Positions 6,279 to 11,754 of a stretch of DNA of 11,754 nucleotides are shown here, piece by piece. The first letter of the stretch is position 1. Each line of letters starts with the position of its first letter. The DNA is from Acetobacteraceae bacterium. Lineage in GTDB: Bacteria; Pseudomonadota; Alphaproteobacteria; Acetobacterales; Acetobacteraceae. The notes below the pieces were generated by a model. It worked only from the letters and a program-made list of their open reading frames with translations, ran no database searches and was not told where the DNA came from. Location of the stretch: positions 1 to 11,754 of the forward strand of contig CANFIE010000079.1 in the NCBI GenBank assembly GCA_947446625.1. Direction: 5' to 3'. The translations under genes were made by a program, and so were the position numbers.

Positions 6279-6428
6279 GTGTCCGCCATCCAGGATTTCC
6301 GCGCCCAGGCCCAAGCCCCCATGCGGCTGTGCCCCTGTTGCATGCGGACCCGAGCCTGGAATGTGTTTGCGCGGCTGATTCACGCCGCCGGTGATTCCAC
6401 CGGCGACGATCAGACGCCGGCGCGATGA
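6279..6428 (+). CDS. Small CPCC-motif protein (49 aa), unknown function
   Basis: A GTG start at 6279 has a near-ideal ribosome site, AGGAG at 6267-6271, seven bases upstream. It opens a 49-codon frame ending TGA at 6426-6428. The peptide has the core MRLCPCCMRTRAW, with cysteines at 18, 20 and 21, followed by an amphipathic helix-like stretch (WNVFARLIHAAG) and an acidic tail GDSTGDDQTPAR. The close cysteines suggest metal binding or thiol chemistry. The stop overlaps the ATG of the next small gene in an ATGA junction, which supports translation of both. There is no signal peptide or membrane segment. I do not recognise a family. It could be a regulator, a metal-binding peptide, or a leader peptide controlling the genes behind it. 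Confidence 0.6.
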   Translation: MSAIQDFRAQAQAPMRLCPCCMRTRAWNVFARLIHAAGDSTGDDQTPAR

Positions 6429-6511
6429 CTGATTTGCTTTGGCGTGCGGCGCTGGCCTGGGGCGGGGTGTTCATCATCCTGGCCGGGGGCGGGCTGCTGC
6501 GGCTGCCCTGA
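6425..6511 (+). CDS. 28-residue single-pass membrane peptide
   Basis: ATG at 6425 overlaps the stop of the CPCC peptide gene (ATGA) and opens a 28-codon frame to TGA at 6509-6511. The peptide begins MTDLLWRAALAWGG and is almost wholly one hydrophobic helix (about residues 4-26), closed by RLP. The coupled start and the clean hydrophobic pattern argue for a real small membrane protein. The Bug receptor gene starts 15 bases later. No family is recognised. It may pair with the 54-residue membrane peptide on the other side of the receptor gene. Confidence 0.5.
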   Translation: MTDLLWRAALAWGGVFIILAGGGLLRLP

Positions 6512-6526
6512 CCGGAGTTTTACATC

Positions 6527-7483
6527 ATGAATACGTATAATATCCGCCGCCGTGGCGTGCTGGGCCTGGTGCTGGCCGCCCCTGCCCTGGCTGCCCGGGC
6601 GAATGACCGGCCGATCCGCCTGGTCAGCCCGTTTCCGCCCGGCGCCACAAACGACAATGTGGCCCGCACCCTGGCCCGGGCGCTGACCCCACGCCTGGGC
6701 AGCCTGGTGATGGTGGAAAACCGTGCCGGCGCCGGTGGCGCGGTGGGCGCCCGCTTTGTGGCTGAGAGCCGGCCCGATGGGCTGACGCTGCTGAACGCCT
6801 CGGCCGGCAACCTGACCATTGCGCCGCATTTGAGCCGCGTGGGCTACGACCCGCTGCGCGACCTGGCGCCGGTGGCCATGGCCGGGGAAGCCTGGTCTCT
6901 GCTGGCGGTCAACCCGGCGCTGCCGGTGCGGGATTTGGCCGGCTTCATTGCCCATGCGCGGGCCAATCCGGGCAAGCTGAACTATGCCTCGGCCGGGATT
7001 GGCAGCGCCGGGCATTTGCGCGGGGCGCTGCTGGCCGAAGAGATTGGCGCCGAGCTGGTGCATGTGCCCTATCCGGGCAGCGCGCCGGCCGCCACCGCCA
7101 CCATGGCCGGTGACACGCATTTGTTCATCGACCCCGTGGTGGCGCCGCATGTGGCCGGTGGCCGGCTGCGCGGTCTGGCCAGCATTGGCCGCGGGCGCTG
7201 GCCGGAATTCGCCGAATTGCCGAACCTGGCGGAAGCCGGGGTTGGGCAGGATTGGCCGAATGCCGGCTGGTTTGGCGTATTTGCCCCGGCCGGCGTGCCA
7301 GAGGGGATTCTGGCCGGGATCAATGCCGCGGTGAATGAGGCGCTGGCCGATGCCGAGGTAGCCGCCACGCTACGCCGCTTTGGCCTGCAACCGGAGCCAC
7401 TGACCCGTGCGCAGGTGGGCGCCCGGGTGGCCGCCGACCACGCCCGGGTGGGCGGTGCGGTGCAGCGGTTGAGCCTGGTCTGA
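6527..7483 (+). CDS. Tripartite tricarboxylate transporter substrate-binding protein (TctC/Bug family)
   Basis: The 318-residue product is a periplasmic solute receptor of the Bug/TctC family at normal length. The N-terminus (NIRRRGVLGLVLAAPALAARA, two to three arginines then a hydrophobic run) is a signal peptide, possibly a weak Tat signal, with likely cleavage near residue 25. Family marks follow: RLVSPFPPGATND (31-43), VENRAGAGGAVGARFVAE (63-80), RPDGLTLL (82-89), YASAGIGSAGH and HVPYPGSAPA. Such receptors bind carboxylates or other small solutes and deliver them to TctA/TctB membrane subunits. No tctA or tctB is present in the window, so this is an orphan receptor, as is common for the Bug family. 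The ribosome site is CGGAG, eight bases before ATG. It lies between two small membrane-peptide genes: the 28-residue one ends 15 bases upstream, and the 54-residue one starts within its stop codon. The ligand cannot be predicted. Confidence 0.9.
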   Translation: MNTYNIRRRGVLGLVLAAPALAARANDRPIRLVSPFPPGATNDNVARTLARALTPRLGSLVMVENRAGAGGAVGARFVAESRPDGLTLLNASAGNLTIAPHLSRVGYDPLRDLAPVAMAGEAWSLLAVNPALPVRDLAGFIAHARANPGKLNYASAGIGSAGHLRGALLAEEIGAELVHVPYPGSAPAATATMAGDTHLFIDPVVAPHVAGGRLRGLASIGRGRWPEFAELPNLAEAGVGQDWPNAGWFGVFAPAGVPEGILAGINAAVNEALADAEVAATLRRFGLQPEPLTRAQVGARVAADHARVGGAVQRLSLV

Positions 7484-7647
7484 TGGCCGCCGCGCAACTG
7501 GGGTTGGGGCTGTGGCAGGCCAACCCGGCTTTGGTGCTTCAGGTAGCGGCGGTGCTGGCCGCCGCGGCCGGGTTTTGGCTGCGACTGCAGCTGCCGCTGG
7601 GCGAGGCGGAGGAAGATGCCGCCCTGCATGCGCTGCTGGTGATGTAG
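7483..7647 (+). CDS. 54-residue single-pass membrane peptide coupled to the Bug receptor
   Basis: ATG at 7483 shares its A with the receptor's TGA stop (TGATG junction) and opens a 54-codon frame to TAG at 7645-7647. The peptide has a hydrophobic segment at about residues 16-37 (ALVLQVAAVLAAAAGFWL), then an acidic stretch GEAEEDAA and a short hydrophobic end. The layout predicts a single-pass inner-membrane protein. Its length and single helix do not fit TctB, which has about four helices. The overlapping start suggests co-translation with the receptor. No family is recognised. Confidence 0.5.
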   Translation: MAAAQLGLGLWQANPALVLQVAAVLAAAAGFWLRLQLPLGEAEEDAALHALLVM

Positions 7648-7667
7648 CGCCTGGTCGGGTCAGGCGC
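7647..7667 (+). other. Perfect 7-bp hairpin after the small membrane gene
   Basis: GCGCCTG (7647-7653) and CAGGCGC (7661-7667) are perfect inverted arms around a 7-base loop, starting at the last base of the stop codon. No T-tract follows. It may slow transcription, protect the mRNA end, or serve Rho-dependent termination. Confidence 0.45.
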
Positions 7668-7720
7668 AGGCCGAACGCCGTGAATCAGTCGCTCGGACAA
7701 AGAGCCTGGTGGTGGATGCA

Positions 7721-7736
7721 CTTGCGCCAGCGCAAG
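7721..7736. promoter_or_regulatory. Near-perfect palindrome upstream of the cytochrome gene
   Basis: CTTGCGC (7721-7727) and GCGCAAG (7730-7736) are exact inverted copies separated by CA, 36 bases before the cytochrome c start codon. The short spacer suits a dimeric regulator's operator, or a leader stem with a CCAG loop. No matching promoter boxes stand out in 7648-7771. Confidence 0.4.
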
Positions 7737-7771
7737 GCAGCGGCCAGGGCGAAAGGCGCAGGGTTACCGGC

Positions 7772-8086
7772 ATGAGAACCCTGACCCTGCCCGCCTTGCT
7801 GCTGCTGGCCCTGCCCGCCGCGGCGCAAACCCAGACGCAGACCCTGGCCCAGGGCCGCGCCGTGGCACAGACATGGTGCGCCAATTGCCATGACATTGGC
7901 GGCACCACGCCACGCAGCACCAATGACGCGGCGCCGAGCTTCCCCACCATTGCGCAGCGCAACCCGGAAGCGGCGACGCTGCGCACCTGGCTGAGCCAGC
8001 GGCACAAGGACAGGATGCCGGATTACAACCTGTCTCGGGCCGAGGTGGATGGCGTGGTGGCCTATATCTTCAGCCTTCGGCGATGA
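7772..8086 (+). CDS. Small periplasmic class I c-type cytochrome
   Basis: The 104-residue precursor has a signal peptide (MRTLTLPALLLLALPAAAQ, cleavage near residue 19). It has one haem-binding motif C36-A-N-C39-H40 (WCANCHDIGG) and a likely axial Met82 in DRMPDYNLSRAEVDGVVAYIFSL, the usual C-terminal layout of class I cytochromes c. The mature protein of about 85 residues is at the small end of the family. It would carry electrons in the periplasm; the partner is unknown. An in-frame ATG at 7709 exists but would put 21 charged residues before the signal peptide, so 7772 is preferred. It has a modest AGGG about nine bases upstream. Its stop lies inside the 3' end of the opposite-strand hydrolase gene, a 17-bp tail-to-tail overlap. 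Nearby regulation may involve the palindrome at 7721-7736. Confidence 0.9.
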   Translation: MRTLTLPALLLLALPAAAQTQTQTLAQGRAVAQTWCANCHDIGGTTPRSTNDAAPSFPTIAQRNPEAATLRTWLSQRHKDRMPDYNLSRAEVDGVVAYIFSLRR

Positions 8087-8759
8087 TGCGCGCCAGGGCC
8101 TTGGGTTCCGTCAACATCGGGTAATGGCCGGTATCCAGCTCGTGCCAGCGGGCGTTCAGCGTTTTCGCGGCGCGTTCCTGGTGCGCCTTGGGCGGGTTCA
8201 CGCTGCGGCGGCACCACAGCACCGTGGCATCCCACTTCGACTGCCAGAAGCTGTCGAGCTTCACCGGCGCTTCCATGGCGGCGATGGGGTGCTGGGTGTA
8301 GCGGTCCAGCGCGAATTGCTTCAGCTCGGGCGTGAAGTCGGCGAACAGGCGTTCGGCGGCATCCTCACGCGTCGGGCCGCTGGTCAGCGCGGTGTTGATC
8401 TTGGTGGGGCGGTTGACGATGTCGTCCACCTTCTCGCCATCCATCAGCGCCAGGGCGTCGGCGAAGACCACGCGGCCAATGCGGGCGCGGGCGCGTTCGG
8501 CGGCGGCGCAGAGCACCATGCCACCGCAGGAGGTGCCGGCCAGGATGACATCCTTCAGGTCGTAGAAGTGCATCATCTGCGCCACTTCCTCGCCCTGGCT
8601 TTCGGTGGTGATGCCGGGGCGGATGTATGCGTAGCGCTCGGCGCAGCCATCCAGCGTGGGGGTGAAGACCAGGTGGCCCTTGGCGCGCAGCTCGGCGGCC
8701 ACCAGGTTCCAGATCCAGCCGCCCTGATAGGCGCCGTGCAGCAAGACGATGGTGCTCAT
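8070..8759 (-). CDS. Alpha/beta-fold hydrolase
   Basis: The 229-residue product resembles the compact alpha/beta hydrolases related to plant methylesterases and hydroxynitrile lyases and to pyrethroid-type esterases. Visible elements are the oxyanion-hole strand IVLLHGAYQGGW (4-15), the nucleophile elbow G75-T-S77-C-G79, and the catalytic His212 in LDTGHYPMLTEP. The acid residue is not clear: the strand that usually ends with Asp reads LWCRRSVNPP, putting Ser186 where relatives often have Asp. The start ATG at 8759 has GAGGG about a dozen bases upstream. It lies 20 bases downstream of the SDR gene on the same strand, so the two probably form an operon. There is no signal peptide, so it is cytosolic. 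The substrate is unknown, probably a small ester, lactone or amide. Confidence 0.85.
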   Translation of the reverse strand: MSTIVLLHGAYQGGWIWNLVAAELRAKGHLVFTPTLDGCAERYAYIRPGITTESQGEEVAQMMHFYDLKDVILAGTSCGGMVLCAAAERARARIGRVVFADALALMDGEKVDDIVNRPTKINTALTSGPTREDAAERLFADFTPELKQFALDRYTQHPIAAMEAPVKLDSFWQSKWDATVLWCRRSVNPPKAHQERAAKTLNARWHELDTGHYPMLTEPKALARIIAEG

Positions 8760-8779
8760 GGTTTGGTTCGTTCCCTCGT

Positions 8780-9448
8780 TCAGAATTTTTCCACCCAGGG
8801 GCGGAGTTCGATTTCCCAGCTCCAGGCGGATTTTGGTTGGTTGATCAGGTGCAGCGTGGTCTCGGCAATGGCGTCGGGGTCCAGCAACGTGGCGTCGCCG
8901 GGCTCGGGCCGGCGGCTGCTGCGGATGCCGCCATCAATGACAAGATGCACGATGTGGACGCCCTTGGGGTGCATCTCCCGCGCCATGGATTGCGCCATGC
9001 CGCGCAGGGCGAACTTGCCCATGGCGAAGGGGGCGGATTGCGGATAGCCCTTCACCCCGGCGCTGGCACCCGTGAGCACGATGGTGCCGGCGCCGCGCGG
9101 CAGCATTTGCCGCGCGGCCTGCTGGGCGCACAGAAAGGCGCCGAAGGCGGTGACCTGAAGGGTCTTCTGCACCTCGTCGGGGTCAAGCTCGGCGAAGGGG
9201 CCGCGAATGCGGTAGCTGGGGTTGCACACGACCACATCGGCCGGGGGCGTGGCGGCGAACAGCGTCTCAACCTGTTGGCGGTTGGTGACGTCGCAATTGT
9301 GCAGGGTGGCGGCGGTTTGCTGCGCCAGGGCGGCCAGCTTGCTGGTGTTGCGGGCGGCCAGCGCCAGGCTGTAGCCCTGCCCCGCCAGCAGCCGGGCGAG
9401 CGAGGCGGAAAAACCGTCTCCGGCCCCGATGATCAGCGCATGTGGCAT
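8780..9448 (-). CDS. Atypical short-chain dehydrogenase/reductase (SDR) family protein
   Basis: The 222-residue product has a Rossmann fold with the cofactor loop GAGDGFS (8-14), the acidic C-D-V (52-54) that contacts adenine, Ser129 in LTGASAGVKG, and the late PKGVHIVHLVIDGGIRS strand. The active site departs from classical SDRs. The usual Tyr-x-x-x-Lys reads F141-A-M-G-K145 (codon TTC), and the N-N-A-G motif is replaced by C75-N-P-S. It may therefore bind NAD(P) without normal alcohol/ketone catalysis, or use a different proton donor. The start at 9448 is chosen for the AAGGGAGA ribosome site about eight bases upstream and because it starts directly at the first beta strand; an ATG at 9478 would add ten residues. 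It probably forms an operon with the alpha/beta hydrolase. Cytosolic. The substrate is unknown. Confidence 0.87.
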   Translation of the reverse strand: MPHALIIGAGDGFSASLARLLAGQGYSLALAARNTSKLAALAQQTAATLHNCDVTNRQQVETLFAATPPADVVVCNPSYRIRGPFAELDPDEVQKTLQVTAFGAFLCAQQAARQMLPRGAGTIVLTGASAGVKGYPQSAPFAMGKFALRGMAQSMAREMHPKGVHIVHLVIDGGIRSSRRPEPGDATLLDPDAIAETTLHLINQPKSAWSWEIELRPWVEKF

Positions 9449-9530
9449 GCCGGCGTCTCCCTTTCCCGCAGTCTGCACGCGGGGGCGGAAGAAGCAAAGC
9501 CGGGCTCAGGCGGGACCGCAGGTGCGGCGT

Positions 9531-9689
9531 TCAGACCAGCATGGAGAGAATGAGCATGACAATACCGGCAATGGTGGAAGCCGCGATAATGCCAACATGC
9601 CAGGGCGAAATGGCCGCACGCCGCACCACAAGGCGTCGGATGCTGCCGCCTTGCGTCCAGTACTCTGCGTTCTTATTAAAGTGAGGCAT
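9531..9689 (-). CDS. Small C-terminally anchored membrane protein (52 aa)
   Basis: A minus-strand frame from ATG 9689 to TGA 9533-9531 encodes 52 residues. The first half is polar and basic (MPHFNKNAEYWTQGG, then RRLVVRR), and residues 32-52 form one hydrophobic helix (VGIIAASTIAGIVMLILSM) reaching the end. This predicts a tail-anchored inner-membrane peptide with its N-terminus in the cytosol. The frame can be extended to a TTG at 9734, but a promoter candidate lies at 9744-9715, which favours the ATG. The ribosome site is weak. It lies 82 bases upstream of the SDR gene on the same strand and may be its own unit. No family is recognised. Confidence 0.5.
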   Translation of the reverse strand: MPHFNKNAEYWTQGGSIRRLVVRRAAISPWHVGIIAASTIAGIVMLILSMLV

Positions 9690-9880
9690 ATTAAAATCCC
9701 AACTTCGCCCCCAATTTAGACCACGGAAGCGCAAATCTATTCAATGCTACGGTAAAACGATAAACGCCGTATTATCTCCGTTTTGATCGTATTTTATCGG
9801 CAGCGCAGTGGCGGGGCAGTGGTTGCCGGCTTGGCGGCCCGCCGCTAGATCAACGGCCTGGGCCGGGCGGGGGAAGACTG
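9690..9880. other. AT-richer intergenic region between divergent genes
   Basis: This 191-base stretch separates the minus-strand small membrane gene from the plus-strand MaoC gene, and its middle (about 9690-9800) is AT-rich. CGATAAA (9758-9764) and TTTATCG (9793-9799) are perfect inverted arms 28 bases apart. The right end (9800-9880) is GC-rich leader, with GGGGAAGA just before the MaoC start. No plus-strand promoter pair stands out. Confidence 0.4.
9715..9744 (-). promoter_or_regulatory. Candidate promoter for the small membrane gene
   Basis: On the minus strand TTGAAT (9744-9739) and TCTAAA (9720-9715) resemble -35 and -10 boxes with an 18-base spacer, each matching four of six consensus bases. 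Transcription would start near 9708, giving a leader of about 19 bases before the ATG at 9689. Confidence 0.35.
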
Positions 9881-10318
9881 ATGTCTGACAATGCGTGCTT
9901 TGAGGATTTGACCGTTGGGCAGAAGGCCAGCTTCGGCAAGACCATCACCGAGGCCGATATTGTGCTGTTCGCCGCCGTGACCGGCGACACCAACCCGATG
10001 CACCTGAACGCCGAATACGCCAAGGACAGCATTTTCGGTGAGCGCATTGCCCATGGCATGCTGGCGGCGGGGCTGATCACCAAGGTGCTGGGCACGCAAA
10101 TGCCGGGGCCGGGCACCATCTACCTGTCGCAGACGCTGAAGTTCCGCGCCCCGGTGCGGATTGGCGAGACGGTGACCGCGACGGTGGAAGTGCTGGCGCT
10201 GCACCCCGAGAAACACCGGGCCACGCTGAGCACCATTTGCACCGTGGCCGGCAAGCCGGTGCTGGAGGGCGAGGCGTTTGTCTCGGTACCCAGCCGCGCC
10301 AGCAGGACCAGCGCATGA
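9881..10318 (+). CDS. MaoC family (R)-specific enoyl-CoA hydratase-like protein
   Basis: The 145-residue product is a single hot-dog domain at the normal length of PhaJ-type hydratases. The hydratase-2 motif is intact: FAAVTGDTNPMHLNAEYA (30-47), with catalytic D36 and H41, then FGERIAHGML (52-61). It probably hydrates trans-2-enoyl-CoA to (R)-3-hydroxyacyl-CoA, or acts on a related thioester, in the cytosol. The start ATG at 9881 follows a purine-rich GGGGAAGA. The stop overlaps the ribF start in an ATGA junction, so the two genes are co-translated. A MaoC gene ahead of ribF is familiar from alphaproteobacteria and may reflect shared housekeeping expression rather than shared chemistry. The substrate range cannot be read from sequence. 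Confidence 0.88.
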   Translation: MSDNACFEDLTVGQKASFGKTITEADIVLFAAVTGDTNPMHLNAEYAKDSIFGERIAHGMLAAGLITKVLGTQMPGPGTIYLSQTLKFRAPVRIGETVTATVEVLALHPEKHRATLSTICTVAGKPVLEGEAFVSVPSRASRTSA

Positions 10319-11274
10319 GCAACCCGGTTATCATCTCCGACTGGCGCGCTGTGCCGGCGGAATGGCGCGGCTGTGCGCTGGCCATGGGGAATATGGATGG
10401 CGTGCACCGCGGCCACCGCGCCGTGCTGCGGGCGGCGCATGCCGGGCGGCCGGAATTGCCGCTGGGGGTGCTGACCTTTGAGCCGCATCCGCGTGAGTTC
10501 TTCCGGCCGGATGACCCGCCGTTTCGGCTGACGCCACTGCCCGCCAAGGCCGCCGCACTGGGCGCGCTGGGGGTGAAGGTGGTGTTCGCCCTGCCGTTTG
10601 ACGCCACGCTGGCAGCGATGCCGGCGGAAGCCTTCATGGCCGAGATTCTGCACCAGGGCCTGGGCGCCCGGCATTTGGCCTGCGGCGCCGACTTTGCCTT
10701 TGGCCATCGGCGCGGCGGGGATGCGTGCTTCCTCGGCCGGGCGGCGGAAGCGCTGGGCATTGGGCTGACCGTGGTGCCGCAGGTGGTGGACAGCCAGGGG
10801 CCGCTCAGCAGCACGCGCATTCGGCGGCTGCTGCAGGATGGCTACCCCGAGCGCGCCACGGAAAAGCTGGGCCGGCCGTGGGAGATTCGCGGCGAGGTGG
10901 TGCATGGCGACAAGCTGGGCCGGGTGCTGGGCTGGCCCACCGCCAATATCTGGCTGGGCCGGCATTTGGAGCCGGCGCGCGGGGTGTACGCCACCACCGT
11001 GGTGCTGGCCGATGGCCGCGAACTGCCGGCGGTGTCCAATATCGGCCGGCGGCCGACGTTGGGTGGCGACGCGCAAACCCGGCTGGAGACGTTTATTTTT
11101 GACTTTTCGGGCGACCTGTACGGCCACGAAATTGGCGTGCGGCTGCGGCATTTCCTGCGCGAGGACCGCAAATTCGACGGGCTGGAGCCGCTGAAGCTGG
11201 CCATTGCCGAGGATGAGCGCCAGGCGCGCCAGGTGCTGGCTTCGCTTGACCTTGGCCCGGCCGGGGGCCGATAA
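10315..11274 (+). CDS. ribF: Bifunctional riboflavin kinase / FMN adenylyltransferase (FAD synthetase)
   Basis: The 319-residue product makes FMN from riboflavin and then FAD, using two ATP-dependent domains. The N-terminal nucleotidyltransferase shows GNMDGVHRGH (25-34, the GxFDGxHxGH motif with Met for Phe), FEPHP (55-59), CGADFAFGHRRGGD (123-136) and SSTRIRRLL (165-173). The C-terminal kinase shows GRVLGWPTAN (202-211), GVYAT, VSNIGRRPT (240-248) and ETFIFDFSGDLYG (258-270), with E258 as the likely catalytic base, then RKFDGLEPL. Length is typical. The ATG at 10315 overlaps the MaoC stop; an earlier in-frame ATG at 10237 lies inside the MaoC gene and is rejected. ileS follows 120 bases later. 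Cytosolic and almost certainly essential. Confidence 0.96.
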   Translation: MSNPVIISDWRAVPAEWRGCALAMGNMDGVHRGHRAVLRAAHAGRPELPLGVLTFEPHPREFFRPDDPPFRLTPLPAKAAALGALGVKVVFALPFDATLAAMPAEAFMAEILHQGLGARHLACGADFAFGHRRGGDACFLGRAAEALGIGLTVVPQVVDSQGPLSSTRIRRLLQDGYPERATEKLGRPWEIRGEVVHGDKLGRVLGWPTANIWLGRHLEPARGVYATTVVLADGRELPAVSNIGRRPTLGGDAQTRLETFIFDFSGDLYGHEIGVRLRHFLREDRKFDGLEPLKLAIAEDERQARQVLASLDLGPAGGR

Positions 11275-11313
11275 CCGGGGCATGATCAGGTTGGCACAGA
11301 TACGAATTCGTGG

Positions 11314-11337
11314 CCCGGTCCCTTTCTAGGGGCCGGG
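11314..11337 (+). terminator. Strong hairpin between ribF and ileS, weak T-tract
   Basis: CCCGGTCCCT (11314-11323) pairs with AGGGGCCGGG (11328-11337) around a TTCT loop: ten base pairs including one G-T wobble. The following bases are GTTCTTCG, only a partial T-run. It may be an intrinsic terminator of ribF, an attenuator allowing some read-through, or a processing site ahead of ileS. Confidence 0.5.
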
Positions 11338-11394
11338 GTTCTTCGTGCGTCTGCCACCCGCTGAAGGCCGCCTGCCGCGGCCCGGAACAAATCC

Positions 11395-11754
11395 ATGACC
11401 GATGAACTGGCCAAGCCCCGTGACTATCGCGGGACTGTTTTCCTGCCCAACACCCCCTTCCCCATGCGCGGCGACCTGCCGAAGCGCGAGCCGGCGACGC
11501 TGGCGCGCTGGCAGGGGATGGACCTGTGGGGCAAGGTTCGGGCGAAGTCTGCCGGGCGCGAGAAGTTCGTGCTGCATGATGGCCCGCCCTACGCGAATGG
11601 GCCGCTGCATATTGGCCATGCGCTGAACAAGATTCTGAAGGACGTGATCAACCGCGCCGCGCAGATGAGCGGACGTGATGCCGATTATGTGCCGGGCTGG
11701 GACTGCCACGGCCTGCCCATCGAGTGGAAGATCGAGGAAGACAATTACCGCTCC
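11395..11754 (+). CDS. ileS: Isoleucyl-tRNA synthetase, N-terminal part (runs off the window)
   Basis: From ATG 11395 the frame stays open to the window end, giving 120 residues of a protein usually over 900 long. It matches the class I synthetase IleS N-terminus: DYRGTVFLPNTPFPMRGDLP (10-29), FVLHDGPPYANG, the ATP-binding HIGH motif in PLHIGHALNKILKD, and VPGWDCHGLPIEWKIE, which belongs to the isoleucine/valine-type active site. It charges tRNA-Ile with isoleucine in the cytosol. The ribosome site before ATG is weak (GGAAC). It sits behind ribF, a common ribF-ileS order, with a hairpin between. The KMSKS loop and editing domain lie beyond the window, so completeness cannot be judged. Confidence 0.97.
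   Translation, partial: MTDELAKPRDYRGTVFLPNTPFPMRGDLPKREPATLARWQGMDLWGKVRAKSAGREKFVLHDGPPYANGPLHIGHALNKILKDVINRAAQMSGRDADYVPGWDCHGLPIEWKIEEDNYRS

Noticed and set aside
7709..7771. Longer cytochrome c start
   Set aside because: It would place 21 polar residues before the signal peptide and run through the palindrome.
9429..9719. Plus-strand open frame opposite the SDR start and the small membrane gene
   Set aside because: Basic, low-complexity product without motifs or ribosome site; looks like an antisense shadow.
11275..11394. T-box riboswitch ahead of ileS
   Set aside because: The leader is only 120 bases and shows no T-box consensus (TGGNACCGCG) or specifier stem; such elements are mostly Gram-positive.
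1..11754. CRISPR array, tRNA, rRNA, insertion sequence, phage or toxin-antitoxin module
   Set aside because: No regular spaced repeats, no cloverleaf-like sequence, and no transposase, integrase or toxin-type product were seen on either strand.

Overview
The window is GC-rich chromosomal DNA, tightly packed, with start codons often overlapping the previous stop. It looks like an alphaproteobacterium. The evidence is the MaoC - ribF - ileS order at the right end, an orphan TctC/Bug-type solute receptor, and general codon bias. A member of the Acetobacteraceae (Roseomonas-like) is my best guess, by inference only. No mobile element, CRISPR array, tRNA or rRNA was seen.

Left part (1-4223, minus strand): a five-gene operon read right to left. 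It holds a fold-type-II PLP enzyme resembling threonine synthase, an M81 (microcystinase C/MlrC-like) metallopeptidase, a fold-type-III PLP enzyme of the DSD1/D-threonine-aldolase family, a RidA-family protein, and the first 24 codons of a fifth gene. Three of the four junctions are ATGA overlaps. At the fourth, the stop codon runs into the next ribosome binding site. Together they look like a catabolic module for a modified, possibly D- or beta-hydroxy, amino acid derivative or small peptide. The substrate cannot be read from the sequence.

Middle (4269-8086, plus strand): an M20 (ArgE/DapE-like) deacylase is transcribed divergently from the operon with only 45 bp between the start codons. 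Next come a glycine-zipper lipoprotein, a terminator region, and a run of small genes around an orphan Bug receptor. These are a 49-residue CPCC peptide, a 28-residue membrane peptide, the receptor, and a 54-residue membrane peptide. The run ends with a small periplasmic c-type cytochrome. The small peptides are the most likely undescribed features here.

Right part: an SDR - alpha/beta-hydrolase pair on the minus strand (8070-9448) overlaps the cytochrome gene tail to tail. Both enzymes appear to lack a textbook catalytic residue. Upstream of them is a 52-residue C-terminally anchored membrane peptide and an AT-richer intergenic region. From 9881 on the plus strand come a MaoC-type enoyl-CoA hydratase, the bifunctional flavin enzyme RibF (ATGA overlap) and, after a hairpin, the 5' third or less of ileS, which runs off the window.
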